64,000 bases of DNA. Origin: Atherinomorus stipes (Eukaryota; Chordata; Actinopteri; Atheriniformes; Atherinidae). This document shows positions 10,853-23,786 of the stretch, piece after piece. The number at the start of each line of letters is the position of its first letter. Position 1 is the stretch's first letter. The stretch covers positions 124,001-188,000 of the forward strand of contig JALJCO010013725.1 of NCBI GenBank assembly GCA_023101725.1, given 5' to 3'. Under the pieces are notes generated by a model, which was not told the origin of the DNA, did no database searches, and was given only the letters and a program-made list of their open reading frames with translations. A program made the translations under genes and the position numbers.

Positions 10853-12117
10853 AAGGGGCAGCACACCGAATATACTGACACGGGCAAAATGATGTCATTA
10901 ATCGTTGTAAATGTCGGTGTCTGCAAATTTCTGGTTTATCGCCCAGCCCAAGGCTGACAGGTACGTTTCATTGGACTGTGACTTCAACATGAAGATGACG
11001 TTATACGTTTATTTTAACAACAGGAAGGGAAATTTCAATTTGTTCACAAGAAGAAGAAAATATTAAAACTATATGTGATTATTTTGTAACAGATGAGGGA
11101 CAGATGGATGTGAGGAATCATTTCAATAACAACAGGAAAAGAAAAACCCCACAGTAACCTTCTGTCTTTACTCCCCCTTCTTCTTTGTTTTCTTCTCTCT
11201 CTCTCTCTGATCTCCCACTCCCATTCAAAGCTGGGCCCAGCCCAGACCCCTTATACTCACATGGCTCGCCACATCAGAGGCTACTGAGGGCCCCGGGGCC
11301 ACACTGATTCTGGCAGGCTCCAGGCGTTAGTAGGAATGTAATTAAGGTAAAGAAAGCGCTCGCCCTCAGCTGCCAGAGACACATTTCCTTCACAAACACC
11401 ACACTTACAGTACGCTATACGCATGCAGCATGCAGCATGCATCCGCAGTAAATCAGACTATACTGACCACATGAAGACGTACACAAGAGAAAACAATACT
11501 CCAGCTTCAAGAAACACAAACAGTGTAACACTGGAAAAAAACAGAAATGGAAATTTATGTATATGCAGCTCATAAATCCAGTTTATTCCTTTTTCTTTTG
11601 ACAGCAGTCAAGTGGATATTAATATTCATTACCTAAACTATAGCTTGCATTAGATCTGATTTTAGCCATTTTACCCCCGTGTGCCAATTTTCTGTCAAAG
11701 TTAAGTGGAAGCACTTGACACAAGAAACATATGTTCGCACAGTGGTTTTTTTCTTCCTCTTTGACATCCCGAAGCTGCATCCAGAAACGTAAGGAGTTAA
11801 CTTCGCCTTCTCCATGAGGATGTCAGCCAAAAAACTTGAAACCAGCTTTCAACGTTTGCATTTATCACTGTAAAACATTAGAGATCCTTTTACTGAGTGC
11901 AACACAAAGCTCACACTGCGGCACAACAAAAAATTCCCCATTCTACAATATTCTGTCGGACATTTCCCCTTTAAACCCAAACACAGATGACTGGAACTTT
12001 GGTTTGACAACTAGAGGCCAGAGACTGTGACAGAAGTAGCAAGTCAGATTTTAAACAACTGAACTTATAGCCTTATAATCACAGAAATGAAAATTATGTA
12101 TATTTTAGTGATGTTGT
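10853..12117. other. intron sequence with a small hAT end fragment
   Basis: TATCGCCCAGCCCAAGG at 10937-10953 is a lone hAT MITE terminus. A (CT)n tract lies at 11191-11207. Otherwise nothing was recognised. Confidence 0.45.
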
Positions 12118-12125
12118 GCTCAAGC

Positions 12126-12555
12126 TAGGGCTGGGCGATATATCGATATGAAAAGTATATCGATATATTTTCAAATGAGATATGGAATTGGACCATATCG
12201 CCCATATCGGGATATGGAGTTCAATGTGTGTTTGTTTTGTCTTTGTATATAAATGCTGACCTTACTAGGGTTTGTTACATTTAATTCTGTGTAATGTTCC
12301 ATACTTGCATCTGCGAGTATTATTACATACAGTATTATACAGTATTTCTGTTTACATTTTATCATTCTTTGAACAGCTGAGCATTATTTCATCCGGTCTG
12401 TTTAAATTAAACTACTTGTAATGTCATATTTGGCTCTGACTGTAACAAAATATTTGCTCACACCTTGCGATAAAAACATCGAGATATATATCGTATATCG
12501 ATATTCAGCCTAAAAATATCGAGATATAACTTTTGGTCCATATCGCCCAGCCCTA
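12126..12555. mobile_element. hAT-type MITE with perfect 8-bp target duplication
   Basis: A 430-bp element with ends TAGGGCTGGGCGATATATCG and, reversed, TAGGGCTGGGCGATATGGAC. The terminal parts are rich in ATCGATAT words. It is flanked by identical 8-mers GCTCAAGC at 12118-12125 and 12556-12563. No coding capacity. Same family ends occur at 52642-53549 and 61748-62502. Confidence 0.93.
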
Positions 12556-12563
12556 GCTCAAGC

Positions 12564-13460
12564 CAGTCTGCTGGACTCCGCCTCCAATGGCACCCCCAAG
12601 GGGTGGCCACCCCTGCAAAAATTATATTTTTTTAATTTATAACAACTTTTATGTACCATTAACATGGTGCAAAATTCTTTGCTTTTATTTGAATGTCAAA
12701 ATCTTTATAAGCTAATCAAAATAAAATAAATAAAAAATATTACACCACAACTACCATTTTCTGCCATTGCTCTTTTGCCGTAGTCCCCTGCAGGTCTGTC
12801 ACGCCTAATTAACTCGGCCTTTCTTATGCAAATTCATCCAGGAAGGTGCCACCCAGAACTGCCCCAACCAGTTCCTAATGCCCCTTTCATGTTAGCACCT
12901 ACTTAACCCGGCCCTCATTGGGCCAACACCACACCACCCCAGTTTAGTTTGCTCACATTACAACTGAGAGCAACTGAAGCCGTCTTCAGCTCTGGTTTTC
13001 AGTGTGAGTGAGCTCGTCATAGTCAAGTTTTGTGAGGTCATTTGTTTGCAACACAAATGATTTGTGACACATACTGAACTGCTTATTACAAGCAAAAAAA
13101 ATCTTGGCTACTCTTAAAATAAGTTTAAAAAAAAAAAGGGTTTTTTGCTTTTTGCTAAGTTCTGCCAATTGAACAAGTGAAATTTTCTTGATAAGATTTC
13201 TTGAAATAAAATGTCTTAAAACAAGTTCCTATAGCTCACTGAAATATTTCTCCTTAGTAATTTTGTCTTATTTTGAGTGTGATGAGATATTTTGACTAGA
13301 AATTTGAAAAATATACTTGGTAAAATTTGAGTTTTTGCAGTGTATTGGTGAAATTATGGAGGTTTGCTGCAGAAAATGCCTCATATAGAGGTCCATTCAT
13401 TCTGCCCCCTTCATGTCCATTATATGCATATACGTGGATCTACGACTAGTCTGAATACCG
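12564..13460. other. intron sequence, nothing firmly recognised
   Basis: Two low-complexity AT-rich stretches (12625-12740 and 13085-13350) separated by unique sequence. The GGGGTGGCCACCCC-type words at 12599-12612 and GGCCACCCTG at 13801-13834 may be remnants of one old repeat. Confidence 0.4.
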
Positions 13461-13461
13461 T

Positions 13462-13668
13462 GGGACCAATTCCGTTCCTCGAGGGCCGGTATCCTGCAGT
13501 TATTAGGAGCTCCCCTGCTGCAACACGCCTGACTTCAATCAGTGGGCAATTAGCAAACTTTTGTAGTGCTCGATGTCAAGCTTTGCACACGTCACAATAG
13601 GTGTTGCAGCAGGGCAGCTCCTAATACCTGCAGGATACCGGCCTTCGAGGACCGGAATTGGTGATCCC
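13462..13668. mobile_element. hairpin MITE (CAATTCCGGTCCTCGAGG family)
   Basis: About 207 bp that folds on itself: GGCCGGTATCCTGCAG near the left end pairs with CTGCAGGATACCGGCC near the right. It carries the CTGCTGCAACACGCCTGA core of a very common teleost MITE. Fragments of the same family occur at 46033-46100 and 60215-60316. Confidence 0.85.
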
Positions 13669-13689
13669 TGCAGTAGGAGTCAGACCAAA

Positions 13690-13800
13690 ACCAAAGGAGT
13701 CAGAGCAATGCAGAAACATACTGGTGAGTAAATGAACGTATTAATTCCTAGAAATAAGGTCCAGGATGAAAGAAACAAAAGTTATCCTTTAATAACCATT
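13690..13800. repeat. partial copy of the 55-kb hairpin repeat
   Basis: AAAGGAGTCAGAGCAATGCA followed by ACTGGTGAGTAAATG and CCTAGAAATAAG. The same words in the same order lie at 55643-55740 next to the right arm of the hairpin element there. Confidence 0.7.
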
Positions 13801-16720
13801 GGCCACCCTGCTATTTCCTCTGGCCACCCTGTGGCGCCCCTGTCCGCCTCAATCTTATGAACCGGAAGTTTTGACAGCATTGTTTCCAACATGTGACCAC
13901 AGCAACTGGGCCCTCGTTATGTCATCGGCATGGGTCAAACTGCTCCTGGGAATTTCCAAGGGGCAGCCACGTTGAAAACCGAAGGTTTTTTGAGGTTTCA
14001 ACGTGATCATTTATAATTTCAGACTTAAGGAAAGCATCAGATTATAATGAAATTTGAGGAGCCTCTCTGATGGCATTGTCAGGTTAATAAAAACAAAAAC
14101 ACATGGCCATGCATTACAAATGCATCATGCACAGAATCTGCATATGAACGCCTCACGTTGACATAAGGCCATTTTCGGATTTTTCAAAATGATATGGTCA
14201 AGCTTCCCCAATCACTTTGATTCCAAAGTCAATGCTTGCAAAAAAACATTAAAAAGGGGGCTTCATGTCATTCTTAGGCACAAAATTCCCTTTTATGGCA
14301 CAATCAAATAACTGTTACTTTAGTAATTTTGAAAATACAGTATACATGAAAAACACCCTAAAAGAACTTTTAACGCTCCATGTCTGTATCTGGTGCCTTA
14401 AAAATTCCCCACTGTCCCTTAAAGATACCTAGAGCCTAGCAGTGGGAGGGGTAGGAGCTTTGTGGCATTTGGAGGTACTATATAGTAACAGCCGTTTTTG
14501 GCAGCCATGTTGGTTTCCACAGAAGATCCAGGGATTTCTCAAATATGCATGCATGAGTTAAATTAACCCCGGGGCATGTTTTATGTGGAGGGAAAAACAT
14601 GATAACATAATACAAAAAAGTTTTTAAAAAAGTTAATTTTCCACATTAACCCCATAATCAATTAGGATCACAGATGCCAGAATATCATTGTAATACTCTA
14701 GGTTACACACTGTTTAATTATAAGGGATTAGAGGTTACCATTGTACTTTATTTTGAGGTTTAAACAAAATGAAATTAAACATTCTCCATGTTTCATGCTT
14801 GTTAAGTAAACTACAACCACACAGGAGCTCGCCCACAAATAATGCGTGGCCACGACTTTCTACGAGATACAACATAGTTAAAACTATAGTATCAACGAGT
14901 TAGAAATGTGAGGCCACAACTTAGTAACTCGTGGCCTCATGTTAATTTTTTTTTCTGTTGATGTCACCAGACGAGCTGAGCTAACTTTTTCTTTTACTTT
15001 TTCCGTTTAAAATACTATGTTGGACAATCTAAAACTGATGAATAAAAACAACAACTCGGGTTGAGAACATATTTATTAAACAGCGAATCAAAGATGACAC
15101 AAGGAGCTGCATTACATAATGATGTCATGAAGCCCTGATGCTTTCCCTTAAATGCATCACATACGAACAACCAGCAGATGGAGCTTTTGTTGACGGATGT
15201 TGTTGACCGGATTGCATGTTTCGTGCATGGAGTCAACCTATTGACACAGCAGTGGTGTCAAATTTGGTCATTGTTTCATGAGGCTTCGGTTTTCCCCTCC
15301 CTATAATAGTATATTGTTATATTATATGTAATGTTCCCCAAGTATGATAGATTATTATAACATTGTTGCTTTTATTTCCAAAATATGCATAGAGCTGCCA
15401 TACACCACATTTTGCCATCATGAGTAAACAGCAAACTTATTGTAAAGTTTTTTAAACAAAAGTTAAATATTTTTAATGTTATTTTCAAAAATTACTTACA
15501 TTTGTGCAATTCTTTCAGCACCATGTTTGTTTCTTGCATGAAAGCGTAAAACTCCTACTACCCTTTTGCCGTTAAGTCTGCATCTGACAAAGCACCACTA
15601 AAAGGGGTATCTACCCCCATCCTCTCACCTCAAAAGAGAATCAAGAGATCAGCAGGCGCCACACTGTAAATTTCATTTTGGCATTTTTGTTGTCATAATG
15701 TCAAATCAACAAGTTTCTGGTATGTTGATATATAAATCAAAGTACTTAAACACATCCTAAACACACAAAAATTGTTCCATTTAACTCCAAATTTTAAGGC
15801 AGCCATTTAACTCATAATTTTAAATGAAAAATTTTACAAAGCAGAGATCTTGGTGAGTTTTAAGGGTTAGATTCAAATATTCAATAGCAGTTTAATATCA
15901 TTTGCTGAAATTTACTTCTCCACCTAAGGGGGACTAGAGGTCATAATGTCCCTCACTGCCAGTTCAAGCTTTCCTGGGACATATCTGAAATTAATCAAGC
16001 ATTTGAAAGACCTTAAAAATATGCGTTTCTGACTCATTTTGATGGCACACCAACATTCATTATGCGCATTTTCGAGCTGCCACTGCCCAGAGGCGTCCTG
16101 AGGCTCAGAGACAGCATTATGCAAGTTTTGTATCGGGGACACAGCCATGACGTTGCGGTCGACTATTGGTTGCACACCGCGTCACTTACTAGCTAGCAAA
16201 TGGGTATGAACCAGACATGAACACAGCGGGTGTTTTGAGCACACATCATGGAGGATTCAACAAAGAAATGCAAGGAAACATTACCGGAAGAAGAGAGGAA
16301 AAGAAAGAGAGGAAGGGACAGAACAATAGTCAAGATAAGACTGTTTTTTACTGGCTGGAGTGAATCACAGTACAGGTACAATGAAGATTGATGCTACTTT
16401 AGCCGTCAATGAGGGGTGCATCACTGAAAAAACAGCTAAAAGTTCTGTTGAGGGCCTTTAAATTTCATTTTAAACTTTTGTCATCTGTTAGGGTGCATGG
16501 TCTTTGTGGTGTAAATTTTTGGATCTGTACAAGTCTATAAAAGTCAACAGGGCTTCTCCACAGCAGTCAGACAGTCCAAAATGGTTCTAAATTCACAGAC
16601 TAAATCTTTTATGAGCAGAATATCAACATGTGCCCAACACTTCCCCATTTTCTATTATACGCCATTATAAACCATTCTTCATATGCTGTTGATGAATTAA
16701 AATAATGAACAGAACGCGCC
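13801..16720. other. intron sequence, no element recognised
   Basis: Nearly 3 kb of AT-rich sequence. Frames at 15015-15236, 15924-16175 and 16193-16381 show no domains or splice context. GTTTGACACCACTGCTG-like fish repeat words were not confirmed. Confidence 0.4.
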
Positions 16721-16724
16721 TGTA

Positions 16725-18848
16725 GAATCCGTGTATCATTCGTTCTTTCTATTTTTAATCCTAAATCAAAAATCCAAAAATGAAATCGTGGTGAAACTAT
16801 TTTGTTTTTTTGTTTTTAATTGTAACACAAAAAAGAAAAATGGCGTGTTTTTTTTATATTTTGATTTTAGAATCAGATCAAAAATACAGAATGGAATAAC
16901 GGGACACAAGACTAAATTCGATTTTAATATTTCATTGTTCGGGGGTTTGGTGACCCGGAAACGAAACGGCTTTGCGCACGGTAGTTGTACTGGTTTACCC
17001 TATTACCATGGTGGCAGCTCACCCAAAAGTTTCTTTGTGAAAATGTATACCTGGAAAATCCTGCTTATTTTTTCGGTAGTCATGTCCTCTTCCTTTAGGG
17101 CAGAGTCCTAAAGGGGTCCCTGGTCCTCAGGTCCTCAGGGACCCCTGCCCAATGGCGCGGGAAGGGGTAAGCTGTGGGTCTCTACTGTAAGTCGATTAGT
17201 CTCAACGTGTGGTTACCAAGCAAAGATCAGACCATTCTGCAATAGGAGGGACTGAATGTTTGATTTTTACACAATATTCATTTGTTCTTTAAATATTTCA
17301 TGTTACAGATCTGTTAGCAGCAGAATAATTTTGTTACCATCAGTGCAGTATAAGGCAAAATGCGCCGGGCAGGCGGGTTTATACCGCAGTCTGCCGGTGA
17401 GTCGCGCGCGCTGACCATTCAGCCAAAGAGACGTCTCCAGAGACATGATGAAGGACCCTCAACTGTCACATCATCATCATTGTAGCTTCTTCCACTGATT
17501 TACAATATCAGTCTGTCAAGGTGGAAACAGTCTGACAGATATGAACACGCGTCTACCCCCGTGCGTATTGCTCCAGATGCGCTGGCGCTGCTGGAGGATT
17601 ATTCAGATTACCTCAGGAAAGAATGCGTTTTTAAGAACCATAATGTCCTGAATCATGAACCTGCGACCCCCTGAGGACCAGGGTTGGAAAACCCTGCTTT
17701 AAGGCGGATTTCCACCGGCTGCGGTGCGGTGTAGTTCCGACCTCTACAGAGCAGCAGCTCCCACCGCAGCCGTGTCAGACACGGCGCGCCTGCGACTGCA
17801 GTTCGTGCTTCCACCAGATAAATCTGATAAATCACATTTGCAGGATCACATGATAATGATCAGGGGGGCTGGATAAATGTCCAGTGGTGTGTGCGCGCAA
17901 TACATGTCCTACATAAAGTCACTTTTCCCTTCATTGTCCAACTTAAACCAGCTGACGCGTTTCATTCATAATATATGATCATTTATTGTCGGCTACAGCT
18001 TCACATCTTTACATTTTTAACAATTTACTTACCATGCATAATCTATCCCAATAATTGATCATGCCATCACTTTCTTGCTTTCTTCGCTGAATACTCAGTC
18101 TTTATAATCCAGTTTGAATGTAGGCTTATTACATTTCTAACGAATAGGCTATTGTGCAAACCTGCACAGTCCGTTACGTGCGCAAATAATTTTTAATAAG
18201 GTTAGTCTCAACTTTAAAAAGCTTCGCTTACCCGATGCCACCGTTACAGGAAGAGTTAAAACCCTGAGTGCAATCTCACAGTTCCTTCAATCTGTGTGAG
18301 CTAACAAATTATTTTCAAATCACACATCAAAGTTGGAGATCTTGATTAGTCTTTTTCCTATATGTAAATCCACCGTGATTGTGTTTTTTTAGTTGTTTTA
18401 TGTGACCAACACAGAAAGACGAAAATCGAATGTGATTAATGTATTTATTAAAAAGAAAAAAAGCACACAGACAGCAGTAATGCGGGCGCGAGGTCCATGT
18501 GCAGGTCGCACAGTCCATGCTTGACTTCTAACTCTCCATGGCTGATAGGACTTGAGGCTCCCAGCTGCTGGTCAGATTGCGGATGGCTGGAATGTTTGCT
18601 AACGCCTTACAAAACGTCTGAGTCACCAAACCCCCGAACAATAAAATATTAAAATCGAATTTAGTTCTTTGTCCCGTTATTCCATTCTGTATTTTTGATC
18701 TTATTCTAAAATTAAAATATAAAAAACATGCCATTTTTCTTTTTCGTGTTATAATTAAAAACAAAAAACAAAATAGTTTCACCACGATTTCATTTTTTGA
18801 TTTTTGATTTAGGATTAAAAATAGAAAGAACGAATGATACACGGATTC
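16725..18848. mobile_element. 2.1-kb DNA element with about 230-bp inverted termini
   Basis: Left terminus 16725-16954 and right terminus 18622-18848 are inverted copies beginning GAATCCGTGTATCATTCGTT, with high identity and small indels. The 4-mer TGTA flanks both ends (16721-16724 and 18849-18852). The 1.67-kb interior has no frame of useful length. It includes a GC-rich part (17340-17600), a sequence bounded by CCCTGGTCCTCAGG (17117-17130) and its inverse CCTGAGGACCAGGG (17671-17684), and a GCTGCGGTGCGGTG-rich part near 17720. The frames at 16731-17111 and 18528-18863 are the same sequence read in each terminus. The superfamily is unclear. Confidence 0.8.
17114..17700. repeat. possible nested element inside the 2.1-kb transposon
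   Basis: Bounded by the inverted pair CCCTGGTCCTCAGG / CCTGAGGACCAGGG, a motif like ends of common teleost hAT MITEs. No target duplication seen. Confidence 0.4.
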
Positions 18849-18852
18849 TGTA

Positions 18853-19854
18853 GAATGGACCAAACTGTGATTGTGTCAACAACGTATCAGCCAGTTTAAG
18901 CATACTGATGCAGCAACCATGAACTGGCCTTGTAATTATCAGGGTTAAACCTCGAAAGGCCTTGAAACACCAAACCAACATCAAGAACTAGCGGCGAATG
19001 TGTGTCATCCTGATGTGACTCATAATGTCAGCCAAGTCTAGGGAAAAAAAAGTAACACTTAAACTCACCACCAAGATGACTGCTAATTGCTAACTATGGC
19101 AAAGGACAAGCCTTCTTCAGAGGACTTAAGTTTTCAATGCAGAGAGGGAGGGTAGAAAAACCAGATCAGGAAAATAGTGCTTGCAGTTCACTGGTGCAGT
19201 TTTCCAGCTTCCAACATGGTTCTGTCTTCATCAGGCAGTAAAAAAAATACTCGGTGAACGGTGTTATTAATGAATGTGACAGCAATGGTTCAGATAACAT
19301 TACCTTTCCCTTTACTTAGATTGCTGCCACCTCTGGATAAAACCTTAAACTGCTAATATTTTTGTCATCTTTAAGTTTCTGTCTTCCCAAACAACGTTTG
19401 AGCCAAATAATGACAGCTGCAAACAAGCAGAGAAGTTAAATGTTGGCATAAAAGTGTCTCAGATCAGTTTTTGGCCAGTTAAATCTTAATTTGAGACAGA
19501 TAAACAGATCCTGTAAAGAAGAGTTACTAAAGCAAGTCATTGATGCATCAGTTTTTATTCAACTCATTCACACATTCACTGTAAAGTGCTGGGAAAATGT
19601 AAAACTATAGCAGAGTTAATAATAATAGAGTTGACCACAGAGGGCTGCTCAGGCATGAGATTGTGGCAAGGGTTTGAAATCTCATTACTAATAATTCAGC
19701 TTGTCGGTTGTGTTTATACGCACCACTTCCAGCACTACTGACTTTAATCTGACTTCCTACTTGAAAGGGAAAACTAGTCAGGCAGAACACATTTCCAACA
19801 GACGTAAAACAGACATGCAAGTCAAAATAAACGCTCTGGAGGGAAGTTGGAGCC
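18853..19854. other. intron sequence, nothing recognised
   Basis: Unique sequence between the 2.1-kb element and the L2 fragment. Confidence 0.4.
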
Positions 19855-20420
19855 CCTCGGCTCTGCCTATGCACCGTTCTCATCCTCCTAGACCTCAGCG
19901 CAGCATTCAACACAATCTCCCATACGCTACTCCTGGACCACCAGGCTGGCATTGGGACCACTGGTGCTGCACTCTGCTGGGTCACATCACACCTCACTGG
20001 CTGCTAACCGTTTGTTCAATTAAGGGACTACAGGTCTGCATGTTTTTGTGTTTCACCAGGTGTCCCCCACGGGTCAGTCTTGGGTCCACTCCTCTTCATC
20101 ATCTACCTCCTGCCCTGGACACACTCCTCCGTCACCACAGGATCAATGTAGCAATGAAAATGGAGCTGGATGATCAGGAACATCCTTAGGCCCTGCTCAT
20201 CCAATCCAAATCCACCCCAGCCCCACCCATCGTCATCCGATTCTCTGTATCCCCCAAAAACCTCGACGTCACCGTTGACAGCATCCTCTTATTTGCACCT
20301 CACGTTCAGAACATTGCATGGATTGCCTTTTTCCACTTGTGCAACGTCTCCAGACTCCGTCCATCCCTGTCCAAATCCATCAAAACCCTGACTCATTTGT
20401 CACTTCCCGCCTCCACACCT
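19855..20420 (+). mobile_element. L2-clade LINE fragment, degraded
   Basis: Reverse-transcriptase motifs are readable across frameshifts. LILLDLSAAFNTISH (19880-19924) carries the first catalytic aspartate, and GVPHGSVLGPLLFIIYLL (20059-20112) is the next conserved block. The segment that should carry Y/F-A-D-D is missing. A 3' part with LDVTVDSILL-like and HLTFRTL-like pieces follows to about 20400. Inactive. Confidence 0.8.
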
Positions 20421-20990
20421 AGGGTTAGGCATTGAGAATCGAGTATTGATGGGAACTGGAACTAACTCTCCGATTCTCCCGGAATCGTTAAAATTTTGAA
20501 ATTTTGATTCCTATTTTCGAAGCTCAGTCTGCCAAACACCATAGAATCTGCCGGATGCTGAACATTTGTTGGTACCGAGTTTCTGGTACACCCGATTACG
20601 CTGACGCACACGGCACAACTTGATGTCTTTGTTGCTATATTTAGCAAGTTTTCAGACCCTCTGATAACTTTCTTTTAATAAAACCGCTAGCAACAAGTCT
20701 AGTGACACTTTCTGGTCTTATTGGAGACCGACATTAAAGAACGTTTATTTTACTCCGCGCTGTCGCGTCTCGTAGCACACACTCGAGGCTGCTGGAGCTT
20801 CAGACACAGCAGGAGACATTCACCTCTGCTCCATGAACCAGACTGGAAATAAAACAAAAAATGGGCACTGATTGTCAGATATTAATCTCTCTTAGTGAAG
20901 AATGTGGACAAAAACATTTAATTTAAAGTACTGCAACATGTAGTAGACTTAATTAGAAAACAGTCAGTTATTGATTAGCTTTATTTTGGT
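20421..20990. repeat. repeat copy, inverted partner of 24838-25290
   Basis: It starts with TTAGGCATTGAGAATCGAGT, a hAT-like end. From about 20590 it matches the reverse complement of 24838-25290 at medium identity: GATTACGCTGACGCACAC, GCTAGCAACAAGTCTAGTGA, GAGACATTCACCTCTGCTCC, GTAGACTTAATTAGAAAACA. No coding frame. Confidence 0.7.
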
Positions 20991-22589
20991 CAATCAAAAC
21001 ATTACAATACCAGAAACAAATAGAACATTACAAACCAATAATTTACCAAAAAAGGTATAGGCTGAGGCCAAGGTTTATACTTTCCTACCTTATTCGTTGA
21101 CTCAGCAGTCTACAAACAAAAAATATCTTCTGCAGTATCTGCAGTTCAAATTCTTAAAATGGTGAACTTTAATGGGTAAACTATCCATCACAATTGAACC
21201 CACAGTTACACACTACCATATGCTGGGACACTTGATGACATAACTAGAGGAGGTTTAAGGGTTAAAAGTCATCACTTAACATCAAAAAAGGACCTTGTAG
21301 GTTTTAAAATGAGGTAAATTAAACTTTTGAAGAGCCAAAGAAGACATTACGCTGTGTTATGGCTCTTTAAATAAACACTTAGAAACAAAATCCAACCCAT
21401 TAATTAAAAGCTTTTACAATCAACTTCTGCAAAGATAACAGACAAAAATCTCCACTTGGGTCTCATCTGTCCAAAGGAATATTGTTCCAAAAGTTCTCAA
21501 GTTCAGTTTTGAAACTGTGACACCTTATTTATTTTAAAAAGAAGAGACTTTCTGCTGGCAACCGAAAGTCTGACTAAGAGTAAACATATCGGGACGTTTA
21601 CTCCTGGGAACACTATAACTGTCTTCAATGTTTTCGGCTTGGGAATATTCAATCAAACTGTAGAATGAAAGAGTCCATACTTTCTGAAAAAGCTTCATGA
21701 CTCATGTCAGATTGATGGACAATAATACAAAAAAATGGCTGATGGATTTTTCCTTGGTGTTGTGTTAACACACACACATGAACACTTTGAGCAGTTGGAT
21801 CAGTTAATCAAGTGCATTTGGGTGGCTGCTAATTATTCTCGTAATTACTCTGGAAGCAGTAAGGCTGTGTTTATTTATTTTTCCTAAATGCTGTTTCTGC
21901 ATTTTGACTTACACTTTGTTTAATTACTGATGTCATGGTGTAATATGTCATGTGCTGTTGTGTTTCTGAGGATATGTTTACCCAATCAGAAATCATGGTT
22001 TTCCTTTTAGCTATTATCATTATGTCCAGATCTGTTAAGCCTGAGAGCTGAAGTAAGATGTACTTTCTGTACCGCATTGCTGTACTTAAATACAAGGCTT
22101 GGGCCACACAGGCATGTCTGTGCATAATGTAATGTGGTTATGATGTAGCAGCGAGAAACATCGGATCCCCGTTGTAGATAGAAAGCATCACTTCTCCAAA
22201 TCCCCTTAATCTGGTGGCTCATTTTGAACAAATGCTCCATTTAATTCATTTTAGGAGACAGACACATCCGGTACACAGAGCAAAACCTGTCATCGGAAAG
22301 CACTGAAACATGAGGGCTTAGTGTGACAACAAGCTTTCACAATCAAACATGTTTGTGTCCAACAAGGGAAGTTTGCTGATTGCAACCACGTATTAAGAAC
22401 CGTGTATTCTTTTATAGCGGGATTTTAAGCAGATTTTATTATGAATATTCAGGAAATGCTGTTGTTACACATATAACTGGTTTCTTTTTTATGTGAATGT
22501 GACTGGTGAGAGGTAGTGGTTTACAGTTATCTGTGTGTGCAGCATCATCTTCACAAGTACAAGAGGTCACAAAAGCATTTCTCTGATTA
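20991..22589. other. intron sequence, nothing recognised
   Basis: About 1.6 kb without inverted ends or copies elsewhere in the window. Frames at 21871-22125 and 22007-22240 are accidental. Confidence 0.4.
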
Positions 22590-22987
22590 AGGGCTGCCAC
22601 AAACAATTATTTTGATAATCGACTGGTCACAAATTATTTTGTCGATTAGTCGACTGATTGGATCAAACAAAAATTGTCGCATATTTACAGTACCAGTCAA
22701 AAGTTTGGACACTTTCTCATTGAATCTAATGGAAAAACATGTCCAAACTTTTGACTGGGAGTGTGTGTGTGTTTTTTTATGTCAATATACAATTAAAGAA
22801 AGGCTTAGCTAATAGCTAGACTATGCACATGGGTCAAGGACAGAAAGGCCAACAAGGCAGCGGAAGGTACAGTGGAAATTTTGAGGGTAAAAACAATACT
22901 AAAAGACAATAAACGATTAGCTATTTATGAAATTAGTCATTGACCATTTGATAGTCAACGATTATTCGACTATTCGATTATTCGACT
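22590..22987. mobile_element. composite hAT-type MITE, copy 1
   Basis: It starts AGGGCTGCCACAAACAATTA. It contains a 67-bp inverted repeat (22693-22759) with arms CCAGTCAAAAGTTTGGACA / TGTCCAAACTTTTGACTGG and ends in ACGATTATTCGACT repeats. Same structure at 37211-37584 and 48857-49147. The right terminus is diverged. Confidence 0.8.
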
Positions 22988-23057
22988 AATGACCTGTTGT
23001 AACACAGACGCATAAATCAGAGTAGGGCTGCGTGTTTCTGTGTTACAACAGGTCATT
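22988..23057. repeat. perfect 21-bp inverted repeat with 28-bp loop
   Basis: The left arm 22988-23008 begins AATGACCTGTTGTAACACAG. The right arm 23037-23057 is its exact reverse complement. It directly abuts the composite MITE. Confidence 0.9.
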
Positions 23058-23134
23058 TAACTCAATCTTATTTAATTTCTTACAAATATCTACAAACTGA
23101 GCAAATTGGTGAACTGATATAGGAAAAAAATAAC

Positions 23135-23245
23135 ATTCAGATAATATTCTTTTCAAGAGACAAACGAATTTTGGTCATACCTAAATGACTGTCAGCTATA
23201 AGGCCAAAATCCATTTGTCTCTTGAAAAGGAAATTAACTGAATCT
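23135..23245. repeat. imperfect hairpin, about 111 bp
   Basis: ATTCAG ... CTTTTCAAGAGACAAACGAA on the left pairs with TTTGTCTCTTGAAAAGG ... CTGAAT on the right, with AATTTTGGTC against GGCCAAAAT nearer the loop. Arms of about 45 bp. Confidence 0.75.
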
Positions 23246-23378
23246 AATTGATTGAAGACAAAAATCAATGAAAAAAATAACATATTTAAAAAATAGGAAA
23301 AACTATTAATATATTAAGATCTAGTGCTATCTATAAAGGTCACAAAATGAGTCCACCAAGTGTCACATGACCTCTGTA

Positions 23379-23786
23379 CAGTCGTCTTCAAACTTATTCA
23401 TATACTCAAATTAAAGAAAAAAAAATCAACTGTCAGTAAAATAGGATGAAATTGACAAAAGTAACAAGAAATGAAAATTCTATTAAAACTATGACATTGA
23501 TTTTGAAATGTGGGTCGAAAGAAATATTAAAAACAAACACACAAAAAATGAAACAAGCATGATGGGGCTCGAAGCAAAAATTTTGTTAAGCAACACTTCT
23601 CTAATGTGTCTGGGACAATTTTGTTTGTTTGAATTTTCTTAATTATTATTTCCAAACACAATTCAAAAGCAACATTGTATTTAACAAAATTGTAATTTTG
23701 CACATTTTAATTTATTATTAGTTTCTTTATTTCGAATTTGGCCTTTTTTTTTTATTGGAGGGTATGAATAATTATGAAGATGAATG
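23379..23786. mobile_element. Tc1/mariner-type MITE (CAGTCGTC ends)
   Basis: The left end TA-CAGTCGTCTTCAAACTTAT is flanked by TA at 23377-23378. The right end GGGTATGAATAATTATGAAG is diverged. It shares interior words (ACAAGCATGATGGGGCTC, CTCTAATGTGTCTGGGACA) with the copy at 56727 and its left end with 48707. Confidence 0.8.

Noticed and set aside
16731..17111. 126-codon frame, and a similar 111-codon frame at 18528-18863
   Set aside because: Both are the inverted terminus of the 2.1-kb transposon read from each end; not a gene family.
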